From NCBI RefSeq assembly GCF_000524195.1, contig NW_020170429.1:90525-154524 (forward strand): a stretch of DNA of 64,000 bases. The letters run 5' to 3'. The stretch is from Echinococcus granulosus. Its lineage: Eukaryota > Platyhelminthes > Cestoda > Cyclophyllidea > Taeniidae. Of this stretch, positions 1 to 12,522 are shown one piece after another. The notes beneath the pieces are model-generated. The model did no database searches. It worked only from the letters and a program-made list of their open reading frames with translations, and was not told where the DNA came from. A program made the translations under genes and the position numbers. The stretch's first letter is position 1. Every line of letters starts with the position of its first letter.

Positions 1-2284
1 CGGCGCCTCCGACGATGACGAAAATGACGATGATGACGACGACGATGAGGTTGCTTTTTGGACATTTTGGTGCCAAAATTGAGCATTTTACAAACCTAAG
101 ATAGGCAAACTAATAAATAGGGTTATTTTTTCATACTTTTCTCCTGAGAACGGCGAGAGACAGCTCCTATCACCCTGCAAACCTGATAATAATCCATCAT
201 GATCTGGAAATATCCCAATGCATGGATATAAGCTTCCTAGATCAACTTAGAGGAGATCAAATATTATTGTTTAAGATCTCATAACACGTTAGATTCAAGG
301 CTGAAAATTCGTTTTCATTCCATCAGACTAGACCTTGAGTTTTCCTGCCTCCACGAAATCCCTCCCTTTCTTCTCCTCATCACGAATACACCCAAACTGA
401 GCACCGCTTCTCTGAAAGACAATTGTAGCTGTTTTATTTGATCCAATATAAGTAACCCTCAGCGGATAGGTGGATTCCATTTAGTCTTGCCGCACACACA
501 GCTTCTACCAGTTGCTATGGGAGAGGAGTTGGGAGTTAGCGTGTGGCGTCGGGTCTTGTCACTGTCTTCGGTCGTGATGAGAGGTGTCGATTACTTTTAG
601 GTCATATTTAAATGGTAACATTATAGCAACCTGGATCTATTTCCTCCATATTTCAAATACGATGAGCCAGATATCAAACAGTAGGTGGCCCAGAGTCCCA
701 GCCTCACCAATCACAGTATATTATTGCATTTCCATTTTGAATAATTTTTACCATACTATATCTACTGTCAGTGAGTGAAAAGAATGTGACGCATTGTTTC
801 TGGACCTTTTTATATGTCAATAAGTTCAGAATCAGCTTATCAAATCATTGATGTGAATGGGGTCATGTTGTTAAAATATGGTCGGTCAGGGACCTTTTAA
901 CCAGCCGGAAGTAAATTGGACGGATCATTCTGCTAATCATCTTATCCGTCTCCTTCTCCCACTAGGAGGATGGAGCACAAATGGAAAGTGATATAGATCG
1001 CGGTGATGATATCACAGACAACAAGGAGAATGCCTTAGAGGGGTCCGTGGTGGGTGAAAATCTCCTTAGGGAGCGTTTTTTGAAGAAATCGGCAGCAGGA
1101 GCAGTAGATGGCAAGAAGGCGGGGAGGTCTGGCGGAACCTCCCCACTGTCGCTGCCTCCACCATCCTCATCACAGCCGCCTCTGCCATACGGTGGTCACG
1201 TGCGCCACACCGAGAATGACGCGGTAGTGAGCAACAACGTCGGTCTCCTTCGACGGCCTTCCACACCTAGTAGGAAACGATTCTCTGGCTCGCATATACC
1301 CAAGCCCGTCACCACGACCAAGCAACAGACTTCTCGGTCAGTCAGTTACTTAGATTGTGCATGATAGTTCCTCAGCCCGAATTAGAATGTGAATCATCTC
1401 TCCCAGCCTTATAAACAATATGACAATAGCAGCCACGGTAAATGAACAGTCTTTTTGCAAATACAGCATCGAGTCTGTGCTCTGTTGTTGATTACTGAGT
1501 AGAGAATAATGCGCTTTCCTGTTTCTCAATCTTGCCTTTTGGAATGATGCTAAAAACTAAAATCTATTTAAATAATTATAATCGACTTTTGTTGTCTTTT
1601 TGAAGGTGTATGTTTCCCGCTGTACGATTATTCCTCCCCAATTTTGATCTGCAAGAGGCATTTGAGAATTGTTAAATAACCTTGATTTTTTAATCATAAA
1701 GTAGTAGTTGCGCACACAGACATGGCGTAGAAGTCAGACTGGATTCTTTTGATTGCAGATTATCTTCTAAGACACATAACAGACCCCCACAAGTCGTGGA
1801 AGAGACTCCCACAAGAGGTCGAATCGCAATGCAGCATACAGGTACATGTTCCAATCCCTCCCTCCTTCCTCCGTTCATGGTGTTTCATTTCTCTTTATCA
1901 TAGAAGTACTTTACTGAAGCGGTTGACATTCCTTAGGCACCAGAAAATACAGCTGCCGCATCCAACAGAAGTAATAAACATGCTCTTTGCTTATCTGAAC
2001 AGAGCCACAACAATCGAATAGTCGTAGAGACTCGATATCAACGATTGAATCAAAAAAGAAGACAATCGAGAACCACCCAGAGTACCAGAAGGCCTTCAAT
2101 AGCCGACCGAAGCTGCTTCGCACACCGGAGCACAAACGCATCACCTCTTCAATGGATCCTATCGATATACGTGGCGGGGATAGAGTCTCCAGATCACGAC
2201 CTGCATCAGGTACGTTGGCCTTCTGACGGTAACACACCCCATTTCTCCCTAGGTCGAACGAGCATGGAGTATAACAACCGGTGA
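1..2284 (+). CDS. 3' part of a disordered, basic protein with SxIP-like and KEN-like motifs (5' end off the window)
   Basis: Five exons join in phase: 1-49 (acidic, GAC/GAT repeats, donor GAG|GTTGCT), 966-1336 (acceptor after a strong pyrimidine tract), 1759-1841, 2003-2209 and 2253-2284, ending in TGA. Every junction keeps one open frame, with split codons CGA, GAG and GGT. The intron 2210-2252 is only 43 nt. The visible product starts with a run of Asp, then has DNKEN (KEN-box-like), a Pro/Ser-rich stretch, GSHIPKPV (an SxIP-like motif with basic flanks, as used by EB1-binding proteins) and a basic part with NSRPKLLRTPEHKR. No folded domain is visible. A microtubule or cell-cycle role is inferred from short motifs only. 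The last exon could instead end at 2280 and join an exon at 2563-2653, but that exon lies in a duplicated repeat, so the simpler end is preferred. Confidence 0.65.
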
Positions 2285-2289
2285 ATTCA

Positions 2290-3560
2290 TCAGTGTCCAT
2301 CGATCTCCTGTCATTGCATTGAATCATTGTATAAAGTGGGCAAACGATGCGTTTGTGTATATCACAATTGTTACCACGCCTCATTTCTGTGACCATTTCT
2401 TATACTTGTTTTAAACGCCATCTACCAAGAAGTAGATATTCATTTACCCACCGACTTTTGCAGCCTTCGTAGCAGTATTATGGAATTGCCACAGAAAGAA
2501 TGCATTTTCACGAAATATCTCTACCTAATTACGATAATTTGATGTTTGTAAATAAGTTGCAGAGAAGTGGATCAGAAGTACGATGTCAGTTTGAAGGGAT
2601 ATGACAGCAAGGAACAGTATGGAAATTGCCCAAGCATACCGATATGTTCCTAAGAAAATGAAAATTCAACTTTTGAAACATCTGTGTGTCATACTCGCCG
2701 AAACCGTTGGCCCAATGTGTGTGAGTAACAAAGACAGGTCATTGATAGTGGCTACTTCCACACGAGAGATGGAGCTGCCAATGGCGACTGTTGCTGTTGA
2801 CCCAACCACCGAGACGCTGAGATCATAGAGAGATAAGAATTATGATAATTAAATTTAATGCAACACTATTTAAAACGACCTAAAATAATACTTAATTTTT
2901 CAAGCTTGGTTCCCAAATAGCAAAAAAGGGAAGAAAATATTCCTAAATAAGCCAATTCTATGTGAGGTCTACGGTGCCACGACGATGCAAATGGTCTGTG
3001 TGAGCCAGTCAGTGGGCTGCTAGTTAACACTTGAAGGTCTCCCGTGGATGAAGGTTACGTCAGTTGCATAATTCATCAACTCTCCTTTGGAGTAATCAAG
3101 GAGATGAGCAGTTCTGGAATGGCTAGGTCTTTGCAGACTGGTTACAGATTATGTCGGTCGAATGTGAAGAATGTGAGGGGTGTGACAAAAGTTACAGCAA
3201 AGGAACTGCAATCACAACCATCCCAAAGTGACGGTTCGGACGACGTCAGAGCTTCCACGGAACCGCATGATATCGTTCTTTCCATGGGGGGGGGGAGTCA
3301 TTTTGAACATTTGCGAGTAGGACAAGTTAGTGCACAATGGTTAGATGAAGTAGGCTGCACTGGAATCATTCGACCAAACTGATAAAAGTTTTCCTTTTGA
3401 AGTTATCCTCTTGCTACTTTAACGCCTGGATAGAGATATGAATGTGATAGTGAACGATATCGAATGAGGGACATGGTTGGCAGTCACCGTCACCAAAATG
3501 AGTTACCTTCCTTTATAAACTCCAGAATCCCAGTTTGAGTTGAACTGCAGTTCTGGTCAA
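2290..3560 (+). repeat. Dispersed direct repeat, copy 1 (about 1.27 kb)
   Basis: By eye this stretch aligns along most of its length with 9310-10530 in the same orientation. Anchors are GTTACCACGCCTCA at about 2368, AGTGGATCAGAAG at about 2566, GTGGCTACTTCCACACGAGA at about 2749, the block around 2963-2985, and TCGGTCGAATGTGA at about 3152. Divergence is substantial, so the duplication is old. A short frame (ends 2828) is conserved at protein level in the second copy. A run of 10 G lies at 3286-3295. I see no terminal inverted repeats or transposase. It begins just after the stop of the gene at 1-2284. Confidence 0.7.
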
Positions 3561-3731
3561 AGCACTCGTAAGCACTTTCTGTCCAACATTCCTGCACTGT
3601 TACGGTCACTGCCTATCTTTGATATACGCTGGTTCACACCACCAATATGCTAAAGTGGTAGCGTGGTAGTACTACCGGAAGAGAAGAATTCAGGTTTTTT
3701 TAAGATCTACACGATGTCTTTCAAGGCTTAC

Positions 3732-6043
3732 TTGTTGACGGACGGAGATAAATCCAGACATGAAGTGTGGTACCTTCAAGTCTTCCGGTACTGTCCAGTC
3801 TATCTTACTATCTTGATTTGTTCTGCTTCCTCTCATCAAATCGAATAGACAAGAATCAAGTAGAGTTAAGTCAAAACAACTAGAATTTGCCTTATGATTG
3901 CAGTTGACTTGAAAAGCAGCTCTAAAAAGCAAAGAAAAAGGCGAATCGCGAAATCCAAGCATGTTTTCAAATTCATTCCACAAGTTTAAGGATCCGCTCC
4001 ACCTTCCACATCATATGCTATTTCATCGTTGACCTAGTCTCCACGAGGGGACCATTTTTTTCCTGTCACTCTGGTAAGTCGAAAATGTTGAATCTGACGT
4101 GATGTTCGGCAAGCTAGGAGATTAAGCTGCACTGAAATCACATTTCATCAACACGGTAAGACATGGATTCTGCAGCAAAGTTGCCACTTCTTTCACACAA
4201 CTGTGCTTCTCATGATAAATGCGCGTCTCTAAGCTGGGCGAAACGGGAATCTTGTTCTGGCACACTTTGTGAAGATCAGCCATTAGAAAAGTAGCAAAAA
4301 AGATGGAAGTTACGATTCGTTGGTAGTGGGATCCATTAATTAACTTTGGTATCGGGTGAGGGAACATACTAAATATTTATACCATACTGTTTTGGCCTGT
4401 AATCGTGTAATTGAGGCGATATATCTATTTGGCAAATTCAGTTCCTCTGAAAGGAGCAGCCCACTTCAGACGCACTCTCCAAATCCCTTTCTCATCAATT
4501 CACTGCTGTTGGTCCACGTGTCCTACTGTTGCTCAAATTGTGTGTGTCAGGGAGGTGAATTGCGGGAGAGAAATACGGAAAAAGATAGATGAAATTAGAA
4601 AAGTGGGACGTCTGGACTAAAGGCAACCCTAACCCATACCTGCGGATGCCAATTTCAATCTCCCCTGACCCCTCACCTAATGCATCCTCATTCGAGAAGG
4701 CAAAGGTCGAAGACGTCACAAATAAGCTTTAAGAACTGACTGACGCTTCCAAAGGTATTAAGACTATTAACCCAATTCTATTTGCTACCGCCCTTCAATG
4801 AGCTTCTCCTTCTCCATTTCATTTTTCCATTCCACTTGCCTTTTGAACGGTCATTGCTAATCCACATGCTCTTCTGACTATCTCGTTGCCCTGGTCTAGC
4901 AAAAATTTGGAATAGATGAATTGCTAGTATAATGAGGGGAAAAATGAAAGAAATGATTAGGTGTTGCTAAGTGGAAATATAACTTGAATGGACGAATACA
5001 AAATAATGCTATCGTACGAAATCCCTTGGATTTACTTTCTACTTGGTTGTATGCTTGGTTAATCTCGAGGCGAATGAACTAAGTTGCTGCATTTATAAGG
5101 TAACAACCCTTACTTACCCTTTGAACTGGTAATTTTTAAGCAGAATGATTTAAAGCCTGAAAGAACTACAGTAGGAAATGGCACTTGCTAACTAGTGATT
5201 CCACTGCCAATTAGTTAGGCTGAACTTTTTGGAAATCAACACTCATTCCTTCATCCTAATGCTGCATTTAAATCAGTTAAGTAGGTCGTAAAATGCCACT
5301 AGAAACTGTAAGTAGTGCGAAGGAAAGTTTCATACTCCTAAGTGAAGATTAGGTGAATTGAATAAATCTGCGCGCGACTCTACACCACCCTGTCTACTGA
5401 CTCGCAAAATGAAGCACTTATGAATGGAGGGGCCTCCCCTTATGAAACAGGATACCTGCTTACTCACACAGACCACTAATTAAATGGACGGCAATGCTGA
5501 AGCTTGTTTTCACAGCATTTCACCACTTATACGTCATCTTCATAACGCCTTGTCCACTAATGTTTGCGTAGAGGGCGATTGGCTATTGTCATCGAGCTGT
5601 CAAACTGCTGGTCTTATTAATTCTACCTTGAAGGTGGTTGATGTGTACATCAGAAGATGGAAGACGTAGAGCATGTGATGGAGAAAGAATGTATGGATTG
5701 GGAAAAAAACGTCGGTAGAATACTAGCAGCACTGTAGGCAATCCACATCACACAGACGCGCAATGCGATGTTGCAAACGCTGAAGCTGCTCCGTATTTAA
5801 AAGCGGCCAAGCATTCCCAGTAACGCTTGAGGGAGATAGGGAAAAACTGAGAGAGATGGTATGGATGTAAAGGCATTTACCGACTGAGTGATGGCTGAAT
5901 GGATGGATGGATGCCTGAGTATCAGAGGCAAGTATCTCATGTAATGCTGTAAAACATAGGTGAGGGTTGCAGTGAGTGCCCGTCTGCACTTACGTGTATC
6001 AACAATTTTCGTTGAAAGAGAGGGGATCCTCCAGCCAGTCAAC
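3732..6043 (-). CDS. Chain of exon candidates of an unknown minus-strand gene (partial)
   Basis: Four exon candidates with good splice signals. 5994-6043 ends in donor CAC|GTAAGT. A 47-nt intron follows, then 5881-5946 (acceptor TTTTACAG, frame LHEILASDTQAS). 4640-4726 reads TSSTFAFSNEDALGEG and ends AG|GTATGG. 3732-3921 follows a long pyrimidine tract (CTTTTTCTTTGCTTTTTAG) and reads DSKIDWTVPEDLKVPHFMS up to donor CAA|GTAAGC, or to a stop at 3690. Phases match between the first pair (codon CCA) and the last pair (codon AGA). The link between 5881 and 4726 is not resolved, and 5723-5820 also has open frames. No domain is recognised. The chain could belong to two genes. Confidence 0.4.
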
Positions 6044-8400
6044 CTCAAATAACTACCACGTCTACTTCCTCCACAAATTGGTCGGAAGAAACGGTCCCAT
6101 GTGCCATTCTTTTGGTTTACCTCACCGAATAATGAGACTTAAATATTGAAACCTTACATTAATTAACACGATATTTTACAAAACTCAGGTTCAACAGACA
6201 TCTAGCAATTCAAGTTTTAATTTTTCGACTTTAACTCGCTTAATTTTGAGGGAATAGCCTAATACCTTTAAAGTGCTACATGTAGATTGCCTGTCTAGTG
6301 CTGAAGAGCCCAGGGTAAAATTTCGTGCATTCATCAGTCTCCACGTCAAACACTTTCCCCACATCGTCAAACGTGATTATTCGTTTGATTGCAAACCCAC
6401 TGTCGTGGAGGGATACAATGTAAGACTGGTGTATGAGGACAAATAGTGGAACACTTTGGAAGGAGTGCCAAAAGCATTTAAATGAAAAGAATGCTGCGCG
6501 TTGCAGAACTATTCAAGGATAATTTGCTTCTTCTCGGCGTTGACGGTGAAACAGCGACACCCACGGAATTGCTTTGGGTATCCTGACAGGTGCAACGCAC
6601 TTGGAGTTAGGTCAAGGCTGCGAGGCAGATGTGCCAACACCTTTTAATCCATTTACTGTGATGTGCATCCAGCGCAGTGTGCAGTATGAGCGTATGGTCC
6701 TTCTTTCTTCACACCACACAAACACAATGATAATTCGTCTTTGTTGCCACGGGATAGCAACTACACTTTTGTTTCAAAGGCGCTATCCACCAGCCGACTG
6801 GCAGACACAGCTACGCAAAGTGCCCAAGCGCTAGTGCTCACCTTTACTTTCATTAATGTGAAGATGGTTTTAATTAGGAGAGAATGGGCGCATCCACTTG
6901 GCGTAATATGCGATGATGCTGCAGACTGCTTCAAGTCAGGGCAGTATTTTACTTCTCAGCGGATATCACAAATGAATACCCGTCTCGTTAAACAGTAACA
7001 GAGATCCCGTCTCTTCCGAGTTTGTGACGCAGGTGGATGTCAGTCGAGAAGGGGATTAAGGGCTGGGGATCAGAGTATCCACGAACTGGCTGAACGTTGG
7101 CAAGATAGCCGTCTGCCAATTGAGAGTGAAGTCAGCACGGTTGGAATAGCCATAGATAGGCATTCGGATGTCTTTTAAATGCTTTTAGTCCACAGCATTC
7201 GAATGTCGAGATGCAACATGCTATTTTACCACTATAATGCGATTAAAGTGCTCTGCAGGCACGAGGAGACTTCGATTGCTTCTGAACTTTCTTTCACAAG
7301 GAATCTCATGTCATGCACGCATAATCCCCTGTGCCTGTCGTATTTTCTATCAATGACTAGATTCACCAATTCGCTGTGCATCGGCCGTAATTCACAGCTA
7401 GAAGACACATTGCCCACTTGCCGTTACATGCTCCGCCAACACGGTATTTAACTACATGCAAGATTGAAAGTCCAAGTGTAATGAAAACATCACCTGAATC
7501 AACTCACCTCATCACAGATGCATTAAAAAATATTCAGGCTCAGTGGAGCCGCAGTTGAACTATTGCACTCACTCGAGTAGACCCTGACAACATTTACCGC
7601 GTCAGCGGATGTTCAATGTTCCAGCTTCCTTTAAATTTGAAGAAGTGCTCATGGGCGCTTTACCCCATGTCGACGCACACAAGGATTGTAGGGCTGCCAT
7701 TGTTCTACTTGTGCTCTCCTTCTCCATGGCGGCTGCTCCTCCAGCAACTGTATGACACATACTTCCCTCAAAGGCAATTAATGTCTCTAGATTTATTACA
7801 GACATTCATTAATGGATGAATTTCAATGCTCGGCATCTGAATTTTGATAGGCACTGAAATGCAGAATCTCAAACATAAGTAAACATTAACATCAACTGCG
7901 GAGTGCAAAGACTGGCTCCATTCTTCTTTTTTGGGCCTATAAAGGTAACAGATAGACAAAGTGTGGAAGTTTATTGCGGCAACAGAACAAAAGTGGCATT
8001 AAGTTAAATTGCAGGGAGCAGCGCAGTCCAAGATACTATTGTGACAGCACTTTTAGCTAAGGAAGTGACATACAAGTTTGCGTCATCCGCCTCTTAAACA
8101 CCCCTACAAAGCACCTATTTTGACCATTAAAAGCGTTTAGTCTAGTCCTTAGCACATGAGATTTCACCTACCTAAACGGAAATGATGATGGAATTAACAT
8201 TAACACTGTTATATTGCAGTATACGTTCATTTCGAATCCACATTTTGGGCTAGAAGCGGTAAACAAACGCAATAGTGTGATGGAATGGAAGCCATCAGCT
8301 ACTAAGGAAGTAGTCCGCTCTAAACGAACATATCCATTACCACTGTACTCCATCCACAACTCTCTCAATAAAGCATGCCCTTACCTAAGCAGTCTACTTG
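6044..8400. other. Non-coding or unresolved stretch
   Basis: No gene can be supported. Two places look exon-like. An ATG at 6482 opens a 32-codon frame that ends at a possible donor (TGG|GTATCC, 6577) and contains LLLLGVDGETATPTELLW, so it could be a first exon divergent from the gene at 3732-6043. At 7600-7800 three frames are open on both strands, so coding strand cannot be chosen. The rest is AT-rich with no repeat or RNA seen. Confidence 0.3.
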
Positions 8401-8409
8401 TTGAAGTGA

Positions 8410-8950
8410 TTGAAGATTGAGGTGGAAGAGATAAAAGCCGAACCTATTACGCTGGCAGCAGTGTCAGCAAATCTCCTCCCTTTTGAGAACGAAATAGACT
8501 TCGAGATGCGGCATAAAACTTTGGATTCAAGCACAGGTCCCACGGGCCCCATCCCAAACCTATACTTCACCGCCGTAGAAGCTGTGATGACTCCAAACAT
8601 TGATTTGGATGAATAGTCTGCTACCCAACCCCAACTCCTCATAGACCACGAAGAAAAGATACTCGCCGGAGAGTTCTTTGGTAGCTGCCAAAAAGTGGCA
8701 AGGAAGACGAGGAGTACGTAAAGAGCCTCCAACTTCTAGTGGAACAAGCCTTTTGTGACTCTCCTCCAAACAGAGTCTAGTCCAGACACAGAGTTCGTCC
8801 ACCCATTATGGCCGAGCAACTCCGTGGCACTAATACCCACCCCATCACCGAGCTGGTAAAGTTCGCAAGGAAGATGCTTCAAGAGCTGCTTACGGTCGTG
8901 AGGTATACAAAACCGCAACAGATGAACGACTCCAACAACCTCGTAATGAG
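8410..8950 (+). mobile_element. Degenerate retrotransposon gag-like fragment
   Basis: The plus strand reads in at least three frames, each broken by stops. An ATG frame at 8410-8616 contains AAVSANLLPF, like the start of the Ty3-type gag core. A frame near 8700-8790 reads EEYVKSLQLLVEQAF. A third near 8795-8970 reads RPPIMAEQL and ITELVKFARKMLQ, resembling the Leu/Lys-rich end of flatworm gag proteins. The order of the pieces is as expected for gag, but frameshifts and stops separate them, so it is a relic. No protease, reverse transcriptase or LTR is visible nearby. The assignment rests on pattern memory, not on an alignment. The 112-residue antisense ORF here is treated as a shadow. Confidence 0.4.
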
Positions 8951-9309
8951 GCCCTCCGCCTTATACCCCTAAAGTGGTTTAGCATTCCTTTTTCCTATCC
9001 TGTTTGTTCCCAAACAGTTGCCGTTCATTCTTGCAAGCCCCAGACAGACTGGTAGAACGTCCATGCAATTTCCTCCTCGTCAGTCAACCTGAGGACTTTC
9101 CCAATCCTGTATCAAAAGATAAGGGTCGTTTCACCAACTCGAAAGTTACACTCAGCAGAAGGTAAGGCAATGATAGTAGAAGAGACGTCGTTAAAGACAA
9201 ACATATGCTAGGAAACGTGGGCAACAAAATTTACCATTTATCCAGAACTGGCTTGGAACGTGACTGTGGGCGCCAATTTTATACACAACACAAAAGTCAA
9301 CCTGAATGT

Positions 9310-10530
9310 TGTGTTTTGAAAGTGAAGTTCCTGTCACTGCATTGCAGAATTCCATAAAGTGGACAAACGATGTGCATTTGTATATATCACAATTGTTACC
9401 ACGCCTCACTTCTGTGACCAGTTATACTCGTTTTGAATGCCATCTACTAGCAGGTAGACATGCATTTACTCATTGACTTTTTTGGTCTTGGAGGTGGTAC
9501 TGTAAAGTAGCGCTGGTAAGAATATACTCTTAAGAAATATCCCAATTTAACAACTACTTTGCTTGGAGAGGTTAAAGGAAAGTGGATCAGAAGCAAGACG
9601 ACAGTTTGAAGGGATAAGACCACGACAGAGAGTTGAGAAAATGCTCACGTATGTCGCTAAATTTCTAAGGCAGTAGAAAATTAACATTCAAAGCCTCCGC
9701 TCTGCACGTCATTGCCACCGAAATCGTTGACACAAAGAGCATAATTAACAAAGACAGGCTTTTGATGGTGGCTACTTCCACACGAGAGGTGGAACTTCTA
9801 ATGGAGAACGTTACCGTTGACGCAACCATCGAGATGTCGAGACCATGAAAGGACATAAGAAATCAGGCAGTTGAATGTAATGAGACTTTATTTAAGACAA
9901 CTTAAAATTATACCAAGTTAAACAAACTTGACTCCTAACTAGAGAAAAAGAGAAGAAAAAACCTCTGGAACTAGCCAATCATATGTGAGGTCTGCGGTAC
10001 CGCAGAGATGCAAATAGCCTACTTGAGACTGCCGATTGGCTCGCCGAGGTCACGCGTGCGCAAATTTCAAATCACTCGCAGCACCAATCACCTCCTGATT
10101 GAGTTAAGGACAAATGTGGGCGGTTCCGAAGTAAGTGTGAGGGCCCATGGCATGCATGCCGACTGCAAACTGTCTCGGTCGAATGTGAGAAATGTTGCAA
10201 ACGTTAAAGCAAAGGAAGGGCAAACACAAATACCCTAATGTGCAAATTTGGAAGAGGTCTGACCTCGCATGAAACTGCACGACAACAACCTCTCCTCAGA
10301 AGCAGTGAACACGATCATTTGTACGATGGTGAATTGAAATAAGCTACTTTGGGGTGGTTCAACTAGATTGATAGATCTCTCCATACCGAAGCTTTCCTCA
10401 TATTACTTAAGCCCCGGTGTGGGGATATGAACATGATGGAGGACAATGACCAAATGGAAAGGTCACCGAAGTGGATCACCATCTTTCATGAACTTTGTGA
10501 TTCCGGTTTGAGTTAAACTTTGGTTATGAT
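9310..10530 (+). repeat. Dispersed direct repeat, copy 2 (about 1.2 kb)
   Basis: Diverged direct copy of 2290-3560, with the same order of conserved blocks (about 9391, 9589, 9769, 9986 and 10174). Within it, a frame ending at 9848 matches the frame ending at 2828 of copy 1: both contain VATSTRE, preceded by NKDR, and stop at nearly the same place. The copy has lost the acceptor-like TTGCAG found at 2557-2562 in copy 1. Confidence 0.7.
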
Positions 10531-10611
10531 CCCAAAAAAGAAGAAAAATACGAGCTTATGTATGTGCCTACTATTTTTCAAAATCTTTTCCTGAGTACAC
10601 ACGCGCACACA

Positions 10612-12522
10612 TTACACCTTATCTGGAGTGTGTTCCAGGACGGCTTGAAGCACCATTTTATGCACTTCAAGGATGTCCGAGTTTCCCACATTGATCCACC
10701 GCCAGGAAGGTGCTGTTTCCCCTCTCCGGCGCTTCTCCTCAAAATCCTTTGCCAATCTACGGAAGTTAGCCAGCACGCGGGTCTGGAAGGACGCATTTTC
10801 GAAGCGTTCTTTGCCATAGTCACCCCGATCCTCCAGACTGTCCACACTGGAGGGGACAAAGCATACCACGACGTCAGGCTGGGGGAGGTCCTCCTCGCTA
10901 CGTAGACACCACTCCCAGGTAGGAGAGTCGGGGTGCTCCTTCGAGGCGGTGTAGACAATACCCGAGTAGCTGTAGCGGTCTAGCACGACGCAGCGACCCT
11001 CTGCAAGAGCGGTCCGGATATCTGATGCCTTTTCCCACCTGATTTTAAAAGAGAGACGTTACGATTACTGGGGAGATGAGAGAGATAAGCAGTCGATTAA
11101 CAAATGCTTCCAAAATTAAACCACTCTACAAAAAACAAAGTGGTAACCTCGTGAAGTAAATGAGAAAGATGTGTTGCTTACTTAATGTGGTGTTGACACC
11201 TACTAGACAGATATTAATACTGGGGTTAGTGAAATGATGGTAACAAAGATGAAACTCATGGCATCAGCTTGATCCGAGCCAAGATGGAACATCGGATTAT
11301 TGCTTAGGGCAAAACTAAAATAAAATTTTGCTTGTTGGTAGAGGTGAAGGCTTCGGTGAGCATGCTGTAACACCCAAAATTACCACATGTCACGCAATGA
11401 ACCAGAAAAAACAAAAAATTGCAGTCCAAATGCTCCCCAAACTCGACTTTCTACGATTTCATGTAAGTTCCACTAACAGCCAGGCATAAACAGTAGACCG
11501 GTCTTTTCTCCAATGACAACCACTTTGTCTATAAATTCAGGTAAGATTATTGACATCGACTAGATCTAGGTCTAAACGACAGGTTAAAACAGGTATGCCA
11601 CATCCTTGCACCCACAACAGTACAAAGCTCTCACAAGCAGTAGAAATGAATAAATAGTGTTAATGCGATGATAAATGGTACAAAAGTGGATATTTTATCC
11701 GCAATTAGTGGGAGTTAAAACATCACGGTAGGGAATACCAAGAGTGACATTAAACTGATCGGTAAAATTGTGAACAGTGTGCGGACTTAAACAACGACCT
11801 TTAAAATAAGGGACTGATATTGCGCTTCTAAGGCTAAAAGACTTAAAAATAATTTTAAGTCTGACTCACTATTCAAGACCATAATAATAAAGAAACAAGC
11901 ATAAACTAGACAAAATCGTGAAAAAAAATGCTATTGAAGTAGGAGTCCTCCTTTATGGAACTCACAAGTATTTACCAATTAATACACTACCAAAAATGTT
12001 ATTTCCATGTGCTTGATTCATGCACAAACGTTACCTCGAGGCAATAGTACATCATAGCTTCCAGCCATAAATACGAACTAAAGCAAGTTGAGAACCTGAT
12101 CAAAACACTACAGTAAAACTACGTTCGTTTGTATATGGTTTTAACTGTTCAAGTCCCTCAGTCTACGCGAACTCTAACGACTTCAAAGCCTACAGCCTCT
12201 CAGTCCAACCGTTGGCATAAAAAAATAGGATTCCCACACACTGTCAGGCCCTACTACGCCTTCAGGAACGTCTCAGAGCACTGAAACGTTACCTGTTAGC
12301 AGTAAAGAGGAGGTGAACGGCATGCGGATTGATGTCGACTTTACCGGAGAGGTAGTTACTCAGACACTGCCCGATGGCGGTGGAGCGATCGGGAAAGCAA
12401 AGGAGGTAAGTCTTCGCACCGTAGATATCGCTGAGAGCCCCCGCTAACATCTTTGCCTGTGTCGACTTGCCCACTCGATCAAGGCCCTCCAGTACGACGA
12501 ATAAACCCCTTTTTGATACCAT
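10612..12522 (-). CDS. DTYMK: Thymidylate (dTMP) kinase, two exons
   Basis: Phosphorylates dTMP to dTDP with ATP, the step shared by the de novo and salvage routes to dTTP; animal enzymes act in cytosol, nucleus or mitochondria. Exon 1 is 12293-12522 and exon 2 is 10612-11038, with a GT..AG intron of 1254 nt and split codon AGG. The product is 218 residues (human enzyme about 212). Visible signatures are the P-loop GLDRVGKST (residues 13-21), CFPDRST (42-48), LFTANRWE around the exon junction, and the DRY motif of the nucleotide monophosphate site (97-99), then YGKERFEN in the lid region. A Lys/Arg/Glu-rich insertion (near KDFEEKRRRGE) makes a loop longer than in human. The ATG directly follows TTTTTTCATCCACAG, so the 5' end is formed by cis- or trans-splicing. 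All expected catalytic motifs are present. Confidence 0.97.
11039..12292 (-). other. Intron of the thymidylate kinase gene
   Basis: Starts GTAACG and ends AAATCAG on the minus strand. It is AT-rich with stops in all frames. No nested gene or RNA was recognised. Confidence 0.9.

Noticed and set aside
1911..2396. Minus ORF of 161 residues.
   Set aside because: It is antisense to exons of the plus gene and runs into the repeat; the plus exons join in phase.
2563..2653. Extra last exon for the gene at 1-2284 (reads EVDQKYDVSLKGYDSKEQYG).
   Set aside because: Phase fits but it lies inside the duplicated repeat and the second copy conserves a different frame; a simpler stop is at 2284.
3715..3795. 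Plus-strand MSFKAYLLTDGDKSRHEV looked like a PB1 domain start of a p62-type protein.
   Set aside because: No following PB1 or ZZ exon fits, and the minus strand over the same bases has better splice signals and a phase match.
8394..8732. Minus ORF of 112 residues.
   Set aside because: Antisense of the gag-like fragment; hydrophobic and Ser-rich composition typical of a shadow.
2290..10530. The two 1.2-kb copies as LTRs of one retrotransposon.
   Set aside because: They are strongly diverged, the gag-like piece is beside the right copy although on the plus strand, and no polymerase lies between them.
10558..10958. Plus 115- and minus 126-residue ORFs.
   Set aside because: Both are other frames of dTMP kinase exon 2.
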